The notes under the pieces are model-generated. The model ran no database searches, had not been told where the DNA came from, and was given only the letters and a program-made list of their open reading frames with translations. The translations under genes and the position numbers were made by a program. From Paraburkholderia phenazinium (GTDB taxonomy: Bacteria; Pseudomonadota; Gammaproteobacteria; Burkholderiales; Burkholderiaceae), in NCBI RefSeq assembly GCF_900100735.1, contig NZ_FNCJ01000003.1, positions 434,001 through 498,000 of the forward strand: a stretch of DNA of 64,000 nucleotides. Reading direction: 5' to 3'. This document shows positions 1 to 9,266 of this stretch, in pieces. Each line of letters starts with the position of its first letter. The stretch's first letter is position 1.

Positions 1-747
1 CGGCCGGCTTTTCAGGTAATGCGGCCACACCACCGCGCCGACACTGGTAGTGCCGTCGGCAAGCGGAATGAACCAGAACCAGCCGTGCTCGAACCAGAAG
101 ACGGTGATGTTGCCTTCGTGCTCGCCGAGGTTGCGCTGTGCGCCGCGAAAGTGCCCGTACAGCGCGGAGCTGTTGTGCCTGTCGTTGCGGCGCTTGCTCT
201 TGAACTGGTTCGCGAGCAGCGTGTCGCGGCCCGAGGCATCCACCACGAAGCGCGCGCGGCACCGCTCTTCACTGCCGTCTTCATGCTGCGCGCGAATCAC
301 GGCGCCGGAGCCGTCCGGCAGAAACGCGACGTCGCGCGCCTGGCAGCCTTCCACCACCTCCACGCCATGTACCGCTGCATTACGCAGCAGCAGGTGATCG
401 AGCTCCGAGCGCCGCACCTGATAGGCACCCGGCATCGATTTGTCCCACGCATCGGCGAACAGGAAGCGCTCCATGCGGTTGCCATGCTGCGGCGAAACAA
501 ATTCGGCGCCCAGCTTGACCATGCCGATCGCCCTCACCTGCTCGCCCACGCCAAGGCGGTCGAACAGGCGCAGATTGGCGGGCAACAGCGACTCGCCGAT
601 ATGAAAACGCGGGTGCCGTGCCTTCTCCAGCAGACGCACGCGGTAGCCGCGGTCGGCGAGCAAGGTGCCGGCGCTCGAACCGGCCGGCCCGCCGCCGATC
701 ACGATGACATCCCAGAGCGCTGCGTCAGGTTGAATTGCTTCGGCCAT
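1..747 (-). CDS. FAD-dependent halogenase-like oxidoreductase (3' end cut by the window edge)
   Basis: Open to base 1, so only the first 249 codons are seen. The N-terminus has a Rossmann FAD-binding motif (VIGGGPAGSS, residues 16-25) and the GESLLP motif (51-56) of the flavin halogenase / geranylgeranyl reductase superfamily. Near the visible end is W-F-W-F-I-P, matching the WxWxIP signature of flavin-dependent halogenases. Lys78 (in GMVKLGAEF) sits about where halogenases keep their catalytic lysine. The ATG is preceded by a GAGAGG ribosome site. It follows the FabG gene on the same strand and probably shares its transcript. Inferred role: tailoring of the aryl polyene, either halogenation as in brominated xanthomonadins or a plain oxidation. 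The family is well supported; the reaction is not. Confidence 0.75.
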   Translation of the reverse strand, partial: MAEAIQPDAALWDVIVIGGGPAGSSAGTLLADRGYRVRLLEKARHPRFHIGESLLPANLRLFDRLGVGEQVRAIGMVKLGAEFVSPQHGNRMERFLFADAWDKSMPGAYQVRRSELDHLLLRNAAVHGVEVVEGCQARDVAFLPDGSGAVIRAQHEDGSEERCRARFVVDASGRDTLLANQFKSKRRNDRHNSSALYGHFRGAQRNLGEHEGNITVFWFEHGWFWFIPLADGTTSVGAVVWPHYLKSRP

Positions 748-806
748 CGTTTTCCTCTCGATACTGACGTTGCCTCGTGAGCACGTGCCGTGCCACGCCG
801 TCAGTG

Positions 807-1523
807 TCAGGCGAGACCACCGTTGATGGACAGTACCTGGCCAGTCACATAAGCCGCGGCATCGGAGACGAGGTAGGCGACCATGGCCGCGACTTCCTCA
901 GGTTGGCCCGCGCGCTGCGCCGGCACTAGTTGCTTGATCCGCTCAGGCGCAAATGCCGGGTCCGCCATGGGCGATTCAATAACGCCGGGCGCCACCGCAT
1001 TCACGGTAATGCCGCGCGAAGCCAGTTCGAGCGAGAGCGATTTCGTCGCGCCGATCAAGCCGGCCTTCGCCGCCGCATAGTTCACCTGACCGCGATTGCC
1101 CATCACGCCCGCCACCGACGCCATGTTGACGATGCGCCCCCAGCGGGTGCGGATCATCGGCATCAGGAGCGGCTGGGTGACGTTGAAAAAGCCGTTCAGC
1201 GTCACATCGATCACGCTGCGCCATTGCTTCTGGGTCATGCCGGGCATCGGCGCGTCGTCGTGGATCCCGGCGTTGTTGACCAGAATCTGCACGGGCGCCT
1301 GCTCCAGCATGCCTTCGAGGGCGATCCGCGTCGCGTCGGCATCGGTCACGTCGAAGGCGATCGCATGAGCTGTGCCCCCCGCCGCGACGATTCGCTGTAC
1401 GGTGGCCTCGGCCTGCGCGAGGCCGCGGTTCGCATGCACCCAGACTTCGTGGCCCGCCTGCGCCAACGCCACGCTGATGGCCTGTCCCAGCGCGCCGCTG
1501 CCGCCTGTCACAAGCGCTCGCAT
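807..1523 (-). CDS. fabG: 3-oxoacyl-ACP reductase (FabG-type SDR) of the aryl polyene locus
   Basis: A 238-residue short-chain dehydrogenase that should reduce the 3-ketoacyl-ACP formed in each elongation round, using NAD(P)H. It has the TGGSGALG cofactor loop (residues 6-13), NNAG (83-86), and catalytic Asn110, Ser136, Tyr149 and Lys153 (YAAAK). It ends in the usual QVLSINGGLA. I chose the internal ATG at 1523, which carries a GGAGAG ribosome site; a nine-residue upstream extension in frame looks untranslated. It lies 71 bases after the ACP gene on the same strand and before the halogenase-like gene. Family function is firm; the specific role in pigment synthesis is inferred from context. 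Confidence 0.9.
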   Translation of the reverse strand: MRALVTGGSGALGQAISVALAQAGHEVWVHANRGLAQAEATVQRIVAAGGTAHAIAFDVTDADATRIALEGMLEQAPVQILVNNAGIHDDAPMPGMTQKQWRSVIDVTLNGFFNVTQPLLMPMIRTRWGRIVNMASVAGVMGNRGQVNYAAAKAGLIGATKSLSLELASRGITVNAVAPGVIESPMADPAFAPERIKQLVPAQRAGQPEEVAAMVAYLVSDAAAYVTGQVLSINGGLA

Positions 1524-1594
1524 CGACTCTCCATTACTCTTTGCTTTCAAGACTCACCGAGCACGTCCGTGCACCGCCGGCACGGGCCCGCTCG

Positions 1595-1855
1595 CTAGCG
1601 GATCCGGTGCGCCGCCACGTATGCGGCCAGCGCCCCAAGCGTGGCGAAAATCTTCTGGTTGTCCGGATTGTCCGAACGCAGTTCGAAGCCATACTTCTTC
1701 GAAATCAGCAGCGCAATTTCGAGGATATCGATCGAGTCGAGTCCCAACCCTTCGCCGTACAGCGGGGTATCGGGGGTGAGCTCGTCGAGTTGCACGTCTT
1801 CGAGATTCAGTTCGCCGACGATCAGCGCGGCGAGCTCTTCTTCCAGTTTATTCAT
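1595..1855 (-). CDS. Acyl carrier protein of the aryl polyene synthase
   Basis: An 86-residue acidic carrier protein. The motif GLDSIDILEIAL puts the phosphopantetheine attachment at Ser41, and the four-helix pattern is typical of type II ACPs. It would hold the growing polyene chain for the ketosynthase, ketoreductase and dehydratases encoded around it. The chosen start is the ATG giving MNKLEEEL; a TTG 42 bases upstream would add 14 residues with no family match. It is the first gene of the leftward unit and diverges from the large biosynthetic operon across a 501-base gap. Only one ACP is visible, whereas aryl polyene loci often carry two, so another may lie outside the window. Confidence 0.9.
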   Translation of the reverse strand: MNKLEEELAALIVGELNLEDVQLDELTPDTPLYGEGLGLDSIDILEIALLISKKYGFELRSDNPDNQKIFATLGALAAYVAAHRIR

Positions 1856-2356
1856 TGTCTTGTCTGCCGGGATCAATGCCAGTGGAAGGGGGGCCAAACG
1901 CCCGCTATGCAGCTTCTGCGCGGCCCCCTTCAGGACAGCGTCTGGGCGCAGCAGGCCTTGTTACCCCGTCGGACCGGCACGCTGCCCGCTGTATATGGGA
2001 TTGTAAGTCTGCGGCGATTCTAGAGGAGCGGTTCTGGCTCGTATACGGTGAAAGGGTTACATGACGTTTTGTGGCGGCTGCGTCCACGAGTCAGGGTCCG
2101 AAAGGCGAAACCCCGTGCGCGCCTTGCTTTGGACGGTGCGCTAGAATTGCGCCCGCCGCACGCCGTGCACGCAATCACACAAACAGTTACAAAACCGGGT
2201 GCGAACCCGGTGCGTTCAGACTGGTCTTTACACAGGTTCCGGTCAGGAACGAAAAATGCGTAGCAAGCGGTACCGTCGCTGACGGCCAGTGTGTCAATCA
2301 TGTGATGAAAGAGCCGGCGGCATATCGTCCGAACCGGCTTTGAAATATCCCCACTT
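1856..2356. promoter_or_regulatory. Divergent promoter region of the aryl polyene locus
   Basis: A 501-base stretch between the leftward ACP gene and the rightward COG4648 gene. No gene is supported in it; the short open frames here have no recognisable product or ribosome site. Promoters for both transcription units should lie here. The one clear structure is the perfect inverted repeat at 2194-2211, annotated separately. I could not assign -10/-35 boxes with confidence. Confidence 0.6.
2194..2211. promoter_or_regulatory. Perfect 7-bp inverted repeat in the divergent promoter
   Basis: ACCGGGT-GCGA-ACCCGGT forms perfect 7-bp arms around a 4-base spacer, 146 bases before the COG4648 start codon. 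No T-run follows on either side, so it is unlikely to be a terminator. It could be an operator or a hairpin in the 5' leader. Function not shown. Confidence 0.4.
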
Positions 2357-3049
2357 ATGCAGCGTATTGACCTTATTCCCGATGCGCGAACGCGCATCTC
2401 GCTCCCTCGTATCCTGCGCGGCGCCGGAACCGTCGGCGTCATCGCGGCCTGCGAGATCGGCACGCATTACGCGGCCAGCACGCCTCGCGCACAAGGTTTC
2501 GGTCTCGCCGTGGTGGTCGCGCCGCTGCTGTTGATCGGACTCGCCGCTGCCGCCCGCGCGCCGCAGCGCGCCTGGCTGCTGCCGCTGTGGGCCTGCTTCT
2601 GTGCCGCCCTATGGCTGGCGCGCGAGCCGCTGATCCGCCACTTCGGATGGGGCGCCTATCTCGAGCAACTGAGCTTCAATCTCATCATGGCGTTCGTGTT
2701 CGGCCGCACCCTCGCGGCGGGCCGCCAGCCGCTCTGCAGCCAGTTCGCCACGATGGTCCATGGCACGCTCACGCCGGCGGTGGCGCACTACACGCGGCAG
2801 ATTACGCTGGCGTGGACGGGGTTTTTCCTGCTGGTCGCAAGCGTCTCGACGCTGCTGTTCGTTACCTCGCCGCTGGTTGTGTGGTCAACCTTCGCCAACT
2901 ACATGACGCTGCCGCTGGTTGTCGTGATGTTCGTCGGCGAGCATGCCTGGCGGCGTATTGCACTGCCCAACGTGAAACGCTCCAGCATGCTCGCCGCCGC
3001 CCGTGCCTACCGGCATACCATGCACGGCCGCGCCGAACGCGCACAATGA
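2357..3049 (+). CDS. COG4648-type integral membrane protein of the aryl polyene operon
   Basis: A 230-residue hydrophobic protein with about five or six predicted membrane segments (roughly residues 25-40, 45-65, 70-90, 95-115, 148-170 and 175-195). It resembles the COG4648 family, which recurs in aryl polyene and xanthomonadin loci and whose biochemical role is unknown to me. It is the first gene of the rightward operon, and its stop overlaps the next start in an ATGA, indicating translational coupling. The ribosome site before its ATG is weak. Assignment is by length, hydrophobic profile and position. Confidence 0.75.
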   Translation: MQRIDLIPDARTRISLPRILRGAGTVGVIAACEIGTHYAASTPRAQGFGLAVVVAPLLLIGLAAAARAPQRAWLLPLWACFCAALWLAREPLIRHFGWGAYLEQLSFNLIMAFVFGRTLAAGRQPLCSQFATMVHGTLTPAVAHYTRQITLAWTGFFLLVASVSTLLFVTSPLVVWSTFANYMTLPLVVVMFVGEHAWRRIALPNVKRSSMLAAARAYRHTMHGRAERAQ

Positions 3050-4968
3050 AGCCGGGCTCGATGCCCACGCTGCGGCACAGACCCAAGATCACTGTTTTCA
3101 CTGACGTTATGCCGAGCTTTCCTCTGCTATTCCACTCCTCGTCCGCCGAGACGATTGCCTGGCGCGACGGCACGCCGGTTTCGGTGCGCGAGTTTCTCGC
3201 CGACGTGACGCGTCTCGCCAGGGCGCTGCCGGCCGGCGGCCATGTCTTCAACATGTGCACCGACCGCTACCGGTTTGCGGTCGGCCTGTGTGCGACCCTG
3301 GTCGCCGGCAAGATCAGCCTGCTGCCCTCGGCGCACACGCCCGAAGCGGTGCGGCAACTGGCGGCCTTCGCGCCGGACACGTTCTGCCTGCACGATAGCG
3401 CCCACTGCAGCGTCGAGTTGCCGCGCTTTCGCTTTCCTTCGGAGTCCGGTGCGAATGCGCCAGACAGTGGCGCTGAGACTCATGCCGAGACTCATGCCGA
3501 GACTCGCGCTGATCCGAACGCTGAGATCTCTGTGCCGCAGATCGATGCAGAGCAGGTCATGGCGTATCTGTTCACTTCCGGTTCGACCGGGGTGCCGGTG
3601 CCGCATGGCAAGAAATGGGGTTATCTGGTGCGCTGCCTGCGCACCTCGGCCGCGCGCCTCGGCCTCTCGGAGATGGGCGCCTGCACGCTGGTCGGCACGG
3701 TGCCGCCGCAGCATATGTACGGCTTCGAAACCACCGTGCTGCTGGCCTTGATTGGCGGCTTCGCGTTCGGCAACCGGCAGCCGTTCTATCCCGGCGATGT
3801 CGCCGCCGAACTCGCGGCGCTTCCGCAGCCGCGGGTGCTGGTCACTTCGCCAGTGCATCTGCGCGCACTGATGATGTCGGGCCAGGCGCTGCCGCCCGTC
3901 GCGCTGGCCTTGTCCGCGACCGCACCGCTCACGCAGGATCTGGCGCGCACCGCCGAGGCGCGGCTTCATGCGCCCTTGCTCGAAATCTACGGCAGTACCG
4001 AAAGCGGTCAGATCGCCACGCGGCGCACCGCACTGCACAATGCCTGGCAGCTCTATCCGGAGCTGAAGCTGGAGACGCGACATGCGCAAGGCAGCGCAAA
4101 CGACCGCGGCGATAGCGCAGACGATGTCACTGTCTGGGTGTCCGGCGGTCACGTGGAAACGCCCGTGCCGATGGGCGACGCGCTCGAACTGCTTGACGAT
4201 GGCCAGTTCCTGCTGCACGGACGCAAAGGCGATCTGGTCAATATCGCCGGCAAGCGGACCTCGCTCGGTTATCTGAATCATCAGTTGAACGAGATACCGG
4301 GCGTGGTGGATGGCGTGTTCTTTATGCCGGATGCGGCTCCCCGTGCTGCAGGCGCCGCGTCCTCCGTGTCTGCCGCGAGCCCGGGTCCTGTGTCCGATCC
4401 TGAGGTGGCGCGCGTGGGGCGTGGCGAACCGGTCACGCGTCTGCTTGCTCTCGTCGTAGCGCCCGATCTCACGCCCGCCGACCTGCAGCGTGCCTTGCGC
4501 GATCGCATCGACGCCGCGTTCATGCCGCGCCCGCTGATCTTCGTTGCCTCGCTGCCGCGCAATGCCACCGGCAAGCTGCCGCGCGACGTGCTGACGGCAT
4601 TGGTGGCGCAACATACGCGCAGCGCATCGCTCGCGGCACAGAACGGCCCGACCACCCTCACCTTCACGATCGCCCCCGATCACGCGGCCATCCCCGGGCA
4701 CTTCCCCGGCCAGCCGATCGTGCCGGGTGTCGTGCTGCTCGACCACGCCATCAGCGCGATCGGCAGCGCGCTGAACCGCTCGCTCGACGCCTGCCGCGTT
4801 AGCTCGGCCAAGTTCCCGAGTCCCGCGACGCCAGGCACACCGCTTGATCTGAAGTTCGAGACCACCGCCAGCGGCACGATCCGCTTCACCATCAGCGCCG
4901 CCACGCGCACGGTGGCGAGCGGCGTGCTGGCGGCACCCGCGCCCGTCGAAGAAGCGGTGGCATCATGA
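3046..4968 (+). CDS. Acyl/aryl-activating AMP ligase fused to a FabZ-like hotdog dehydratase
   Basis: A 640-residue fusion. Residues about 30-525 form an ANL-family adenylate-forming enzyme: P-loop FTSGSTG near 176-182, YGSTES at 315-320, GRKGD at 392-396, and LPRNATGKLPRD with catalytic Lys510. It should activate the aryl starter acid as its adenylate for transfer to CoA or ACP. Residues about 535-640 form a hotdog dehydratase with GHFPGQPIVPGV (His552), which would remove water from 3-hydroxyacyl-ACP. In the enterobacterial loci I know these are separate proteins. Residues 143-155 carry a threefold AETH/AETR repeat, encoded by a 12-bp tandem repeat at 3472-3507. The start at 3046 overlaps the previous stop (ATGA); an ATG at 3109 is an alternative. 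Confidence 0.85.
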   Translation: MKPGSMPTLRHRPKITVFTDVMPSFPLLFHSSSAETIAWRDGTPVSVREFLADVTRLARALPAGGHVFNMCTDRYRFAVGLCATLVAGKISLLPSAHTPEAVRQLAAFAPDTFCLHDSAHCSVELPRFRFPSESGANAPDSGAETHAETHAETRADPNAEISVPQIDAEQVMAYLFTSGSTGVPVPHGKKWGYLVRCLRTSAARLGLSEMGACTLVGTVPPQHMYGFETTVLLALIGGFAFGNRQPFYPGDVAAELAALPQPRVLVTSPVHLRALMMSGQALPPVALALSATAPLTQDLARTAEARLHAPLLEIYGSTESGQIATRRTALHNAWQLYPELKLETRHAQGSANDRGDSADDVTVWVSGGHVETPVPMGDALELLDDGQFLLHGRKGDLVNIAGKRTSLGYLNHQLNEIPGVVDGVFFMPDAAPRAAGAASSVSAASPGPVSDPEVARVGRGEPVTRLLALVVAPDLTPADLQRALRDRIDAAFMPRPLIFVASLPRNATGKLPRDVLTALVAQHTRSASLAAQNGPTTLTFTIAPDHAAIPGHFPGQPIVPGVVLLDHAISAIGSALNRSLDACRVSSAKFPSPATPGTPLDLKFETTASGTIRFTISAATRTVASGVLAAPAPVEEAVAS

Positions 4969-6059
4969 AGCGCCCTGCATGGACCCAGCGCAAGGAGCGC
5001 AGCAATCCGGCGCTGATGCGCCTGATGAGCTGGCTGTCGCTACGCCTCGGCCGGCGCGCGAGCCGGATCGTTCTGGCGCCGGCGGCGATCTATTTCCTGC
5101 TGTTTTCGCCTGCCGCATGCAAGGCCTCGCGCGACTACCTGAGTCGCGCGCTCGGCCGGCCGGCGGCCTGGCTCGACGTCTGGCGTCATCTGGTGGTGTT
5201 CGGCACCACCATCCATGACCGCATCTATCTGCTCAACGACCGCTTCGACCTGTTCGATCTGCGTCTCTACGGCGAAACCCTCGTGCCCGAGGCGCTGGCC
5301 GAAGGCCACGGCGCGTTTCTGATCGGCGCGCACCTGGGCAGCTTCGAAGTGATCCGCGCGATTGGCCGCACGCAACCGAACCTGCGCGTCGCGGTGACGA
5401 TGTACGAGGAAAACGCGCGCCGCATCAACGAAATCCTGGCCTCCATCAATCCTGCGGCGAAGCCGGACGTGATTGCGTTGGGCCAGGTGGATTCGATGCT
5501 GAAAGTGCGTGAGTCTCTCGACGCCGGCAGCATGATCGGCATTCTCGCCGACCGCACCTTGCTCGGCGACGCACGCGACTCGATGCGCTGGCTCGATTTT
5601 CTCGGCACGCCCGCAGCGTTTCCGCTCGGGCCGCTGCATATGGCGGCCATGCTGCGGCGCCCGGTGATCTTCATGACCGGGTTGTACCGCGGCGGCAATC
5701 GCTATGACATTCACTTCGAAAAGCTGGCCGATTTCTCCCAGGTCGAACGCGGCGAGCGCAGCGCTCAGGTGCAAGCTGCTCTCGGTCAGTACGTCGCTTT
5801 GCTTGAAAAATACTGTCGCGCAGCGCCGTACAACTGGTTCAACTATTTCGACTTTTGGCACACTGAATCGGCCGATGAAAGCGCCAATCAACAGGCCAAT
5901 GAGAAGGCCGCTGGATTGGCCGCCAGGCCCGCGGCCCGAAGCGCTGCAAAATCGGCCAGCGAATTTGCCTCTAATCTGGCTACGAATCGTGCCAGCGGAT
6001 CGACCGTGAAGCCGGTCGCGCCTAACACCGATCTGATTACCCCGAGCAGGAAGACCTGA
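4965..6059 (+). CDS. LpxL/HtrB-family acyltransferase
   Basis: A 364-residue member of the lysophospholipid/lipid A acyltransferase family. GAHLGSFE supplies the H-x4-E catalytic pair (His123, Glu128), and a hydrophobic anchor lies near residues 33-50. Its expected action is to move an acyl chain from ACP to an acceptor at the inner face of the cytoplasmic membrane; in aryl polyene loci such proteins are thought to attach the polyene to a lipid carrier. The start overlaps the ligase stop (ATGA). The last ~60 residues (from about 305) are a low-complexity Ala/Ser/Asn/Arg tail absent from ordinary LpxL proteins and probably disordered. The acceptor is not known. Confidence 0.85.
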   Translation: MKRPAWTQRKERSNPALMRLMSWLSLRLGRRASRIVLAPAAIYFLLFSPAACKASRDYLSRALGRPAAWLDVWRHLVVFGTTIHDRIYLLNDRFDLFDLRLYGETLVPEALAEGHGAFLIGAHLGSFEVIRAIGRTQPNLRVAVTMYEENARRINEILASINPAAKPDVIALGQVDSMLKVRESLDAGSMIGILADRTLLGDARDSMRWLDFLGTPAAFPLGPLHMAAMLRRPVIFMTGLYRGGNRYDIHFEKLADFSQVERGERSAQVQAALGQYVALLEKYCRAAPYNWFNYFDFWHTESADESANQQANEKAAGLAARPAARSAAKSASEFASNLATNRASGSTVKPVAPNTDLITPSRKT

Positions 6060-6060
6060 G

Positions 6061-6696
6061 ATGTCTGCACGCCCCCTGTCCCGTGTTTCGCTGCGCCGCA
6101 AGGCCGGTATGCTGGCCGCCTCGGCTACCTTGGCCGCGGCGGCCCTCATCCCCATTACCGCCCACGCGGCCAGCCCCGACGCCTCAAGCTGGACGCTCGA
6201 CCGTCTGATGTCGACGCTCGGCCAGAAGAAATCCGGCCACGCGACCTTTGTCGAGACTAAATACCTCTCGATTGCCACCGAGCCGGTGACGTCCTCCGGT
6301 GAACTGGTATTCACCGCACCGGACCATCTGGAAAAGCGCACCGATAGCCCCAAGGCGGAAGACCTTGTCATCGACGGCGACAAGCTGACGATCGCCCGCA
6401 ACGGCCACCGCTACACGCTCGCGCTGACGCAGTATCCGGAGCTATCGGCCTTCATCGACAGCATTCGCGCGACGCTCGCCGGCAACCGTTTTGCGCTCGA
6501 ACAGGTCTATAAAGTGGTCGTCACGGGCGCCGGCGACGACTGGACACTCACGCTTACGCCGCTCGATGCGCGCATGCTGAAGTCGATCAGCACGATTACG
6601 CTGACCGGCACGCGCGACCTGCTGCATACGGTCGAGATCCAGCAGGCCGACGGCGACCATTCGCTGATGCGTCTGCAAAACGACACGGCCAACTGA
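6061..6696 (+). CDS. LolA-like periplasmic lipid carrier
   Basis: A 211-residue protein with a typical signal peptide (R-R-K, then a hydrophobic stretch ending ITAHAA near residue 36). The body reads as the LolA/outer-membrane lipoprotein carrier fold: GHATFVETKYLSI, FTAPDHLEKRT and a DLVIDGDKLTI strand near 100-112. It should shuttle the lipid-linked pigment across the periplasm and is a constant partner of the MMPL exporter in aryl polyene loci. It starts two bases after the acyltransferase ends, and its stop overlaps the exporter start by one base. Confidence 0.85.
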   Translation: MSARPLSRVSLRRKAGMLAASATLAAAALIPITAHAASPDASSWTLDRLMSTLGQKKSGHATFVETKYLSIATEPVTSSGELVFTAPDHLEKRTDSPKAEDLVIDGDKLTIARNGHRYTLALTQYPELSAFIDSIRATLAGNRFALEQVYKVVVTGAGDDWTLTLTPLDARMLKSISTITLTGTRDLLHTVEIQQADGDHSLMRLQNDTAN

Positions 6697-9266
6697 TGCG
6701 CGAGCCGCTTGCCACCGTCACGCCAGCGCAGGGTCTCGGCCATGCGTTGCGGCAACGCGCGGTGCTGCTGTGGCTGGTGTTCCTGCTCGCCTGTGCGGTG
6801 GTGATCAGCCGCACCACGTTTACCGCCGACCTGTCCGCCTTCCTGCCGCGCTCACCAAGCGCCGGGCAGCGCGTGCTGGTCGACCAGTTGCGCGACGGAC
6901 TGGTGTCGCGGCTGATTCTGGTGGGCATCGAGGGCGGCGACTCTGCCGCCCGCGCGACCCTGTCGCGACGCATGGCGGCCAGCTTGCGGGGCGATGCGCA
7001 GTTTGCTTCGGTCAACAACGGCGAGCCGGTGAGCGAGGCACGCGATCAGCGCTTTATCTTCGAGCACCGTTATCTGTTGAGTCCGGCGGTGACGCCGCAG
7101 CGCTTCTCGGCTGACGGACTGCATCAGGCGCTCGGCGACAGTCTGGATCTGCTCGGTTCGTCGGCGGGCATGTTCACCAAGGACCTGCTGCCGCACGATC
7201 CGACCGGCGAAGTGGCCACGCTCGTCAACCGGCTCGACAGCGGCGCGCAACCGAACTCGCAGGACGGCGTCTGGGCCTCGCGCGACGGCCGGCGCGCGGT
7301 GCTGGTCGTGCAGACCGCCGGCGCCGGTTCCGACACCGACGCACAGGCTCGCGCGATGGCCGCGGTGCAGCGTGCCTTCGATGCCGCTGCCGGCAGCATG
7401 CCGAATCCTTCGTCGTACCATCTGCTGATGACCGGGCCCGGGGTGTTCTCCGTCGAGACCCGCGACAACATCAAGCATGACGTGGCGCGGCTGTCTGCCG
7501 TCAGCCTCGTGCTGATCGTCGCGCTGCTGCTGGTCGTGTACCGCTCGCCGCTCGCGCTGCTGCTCGGCTTGCTGCCGGTGCTCTCGGGCGTCGCTGCGGG
7601 GCTTGCCGCGGTCAGCCTCGCGTTCGGCACCGTGCATGGCTTGACGCTCGGCTTCGGCACGACGCTGATCGGCGAAGCGGTGGATTACTCGATCTATCTG
7701 TTCGTGCAGTCCTCGCGGGTGCAGACGCGGGGCGGCGCTGCAATGACTCCAACAACAGCAGCGACAGCAAACACCGGCCGCGACCCGGCGCTGCGCGAAT
7801 GGATCGCCACCTATTGGCCGACCATCCGCCTCGGCGTCTTGACCTCGATCTGCGGCTTCGCCTCGATGCTGTTCTCCGGCTTTCCCGGGCTCGTGCAACT
7901 GGGGCTGTATTCGATTGCGGGCTTGACGAGCGCTGCGCTCGTCACGCGCTTCGTGTTGCCGCATCTGCGCGGCGCACGCTTTGCGATTCGCAATGTCGTG
8001 CCGCTTGGGAGCGCGCTTGCACGCTTCACCGCTGCCGCGCCGCGCTTGCGCTGGCTGCTGGTCATTGTGCTGGCGGCGTCGGTGGCGACGCTCGGGTTGC
8101 ATCGCCAGCAGATCTGGAGTCACGAACTGTCTGCGCTGAGCCCGGTGTCGCCGCAAAGCCTGGCGCTCGACGAGAGCCTGCGAGACGATGTCGGCGCACC
8201 CGATGTGCGCTATCTGGTGGTGATCTCGGGGGCGAGCCAGGAAGCGGTGCTGGAAGGCGCCGAGAAGGTCGCCGCGCAATTGCAGCCGCTGGTGGACAAG
8301 GGCGTACTGGCCGGATATGAAAGTCCGGCGCTGTTTCTGCCGAGCGTCGCTACACAGCGTGCCCGGCTCGCCAGCCTGCCGCCAGCCGACGTGCTCACCG
8401 CGAGGATGCGCGAGGCCGTCGCCAACCAGGCGATCAGCGTGAAGCCGGAAGCGTTCGGGCCGTTTATCGCGGACGTTCAGGCCGCGCGCCAGCAAGCGCT
8501 GCTGCAGCGCGCGGACCTGCAAGGTACGTCGATGGCGCTGGCCGTCGATGCGCTGCTGACCGAGCGCGCCGGCCGCTGGAGCGCGATGCTGTCGCTGCGT
8601 GCGCCGGCTCACGCGGCCGCCGCCGCAAGCCCAGGTCAAGCTGCAGCCAGCGACACAGCGAGCCTCGATGCCGCGACGATCCGCGCCGCCGTGGCCCAGG
8701 CACAAGTGCCCGATGCGCTCTTCGTCGACATGAAGGCCGAGGCCGATCGCCTCTATATCAACTACGTGCGCGAGGACATTCACCTGTCGCTCGCCGGGCT
8801 TGGGGCGATTGTCGTGTTGCTGCTGATTGCGTTGCGCTCGCCGCAGGCAGTCGCGCGCACGCTTGCCCCGCTGCTTGCCGCCGTGCTGGTGGTCAGTGCC
8901 GGTCTCGCACTAGCGGGTGAACAACTGACGATCCTGCATCTGATCGGCATGCTGCTGATCGTGGCAGTGGGGTCCAACTACGCGCTGTTTTTCAACCGCC
9001 CAGGCCACGCGAGCGATGGCGTTCCGGCGATTGCGCCTCAAACGCTGGTCTCGCTGTTGATCGCCAATCTCGCCACGGTGGCCGGCTTCGGCCTTCTGGC
9101 GCTCGCCCGGGTACCGCTGCTCAAGGCCTTCGGCCTGACGGTGGGACCCGGCGCGATTCTCGCGCTGCTGTTCTCGGCGATTCTCGCGCCTGCCATGACG
9201 AAGCGTGCGGCGCAACGGACCAGCGCGGCCGTGCCCGACGAACCACGCCGCGGAGAGCGCGTATGA
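6696..9266 (+). CDS. MMPL/RND-family lipid exporter of the aryl polyene operon
   Basis: An 856-residue transporter with the RND-superfamily duplicated plan: one N-terminal membrane segment (about 22-40), a large periplasmic domain, a five-helix bundle (about 265-440), a second periplasmic domain, and a C-terminal helix bundle (about 690-840). GEAVDYSIYLF around 325 and GSNYALFF around 755 lie in the core helices, which in this superfamily carry the proton-relay residues. It is expected to move the lipid-attached polyene from the inner membrane to the LolA-like carrier encoded just upstream. It overlaps genes on both sides, so it is part of one polycistronic message. Confidence 0.88.
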   Translation: MREPLATVTPAQGLGHALRQRAVLLWLVFLLACAVVISRTTFTADLSAFLPRSPSAGQRVLVDQLRDGLVSRLILVGIEGGDSAARATLSRRMAASLRGDAQFASVNNGEPVSEARDQRFIFEHRYLLSPAVTPQRFSADGLHQALGDSLDLLGSSAGMFTKDLLPHDPTGEVATLVNRLDSGAQPNSQDGVWASRDGRRAVLVVQTAGAGSDTDAQARAMAAVQRAFDAAAGSMPNPSSYHLLMTGPGVFSVETRDNIKHDVARLSAVSLVLIVALLLVVYRSPLALLLGLLPVLSGVAAGLAAVSLAFGTVHGLTLGFGTTLIGEAVDYSIYLFVQSSRVQTRGGAAMTPTTAATANTGRDPALREWIATYWPTIRLGVLTSICGFASMLFSGFPGLVQLGLYSIAGLTSAALVTRFVLPHLRGARFAIRNVVPLGSALARFTAAAPRLRWLLVIVLAASVATLGLHRQQIWSHELSALSPVSPQSLALDESLRDDVGAPDVRYLVVISGASQEAVLEGAEKVAAQLQPLVDKGVLAGYESPALFLPSVATQRARLASLPPADVLTARMREAVANQAISVKPEAFGPFIADVQAARQQALLQRADLQGTSMALAVDALLTERAGRWSAMLSLRAPAHAAAAASPGQAAASDTASLDAATIRAAVAQAQVPDALFVDMKAEADRLYINYVREDIHLSLAGLGAIVVLLLIALRSPQAVARTLAPLLAAVLVVSAGLALAGEQLTILHLIGMLLIVAVGSNYALFFNRPGHASDGVPAIAPQTLVSLLIANLATVAGFGLLALARVPLLKAFGLTVGPGAILALLFSAILAPAMTKRAAQRTSAAVPDEPRRGERV

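Noticed and set aside
3127..4746. Long minus-strand frame opposite the ligase gene
   Set aside because: Typical antisense shadow in high-GC DNA, rich in Arg/His/Gln; the plus-strand frame carries all catalytic motifs.
2587..4968. Ligase starting at 2587 with 153 extra residues
   Set aside because: The extension lies off-frame within the COG4648 gene; the ATGA overlap at 3046 is the natural start.
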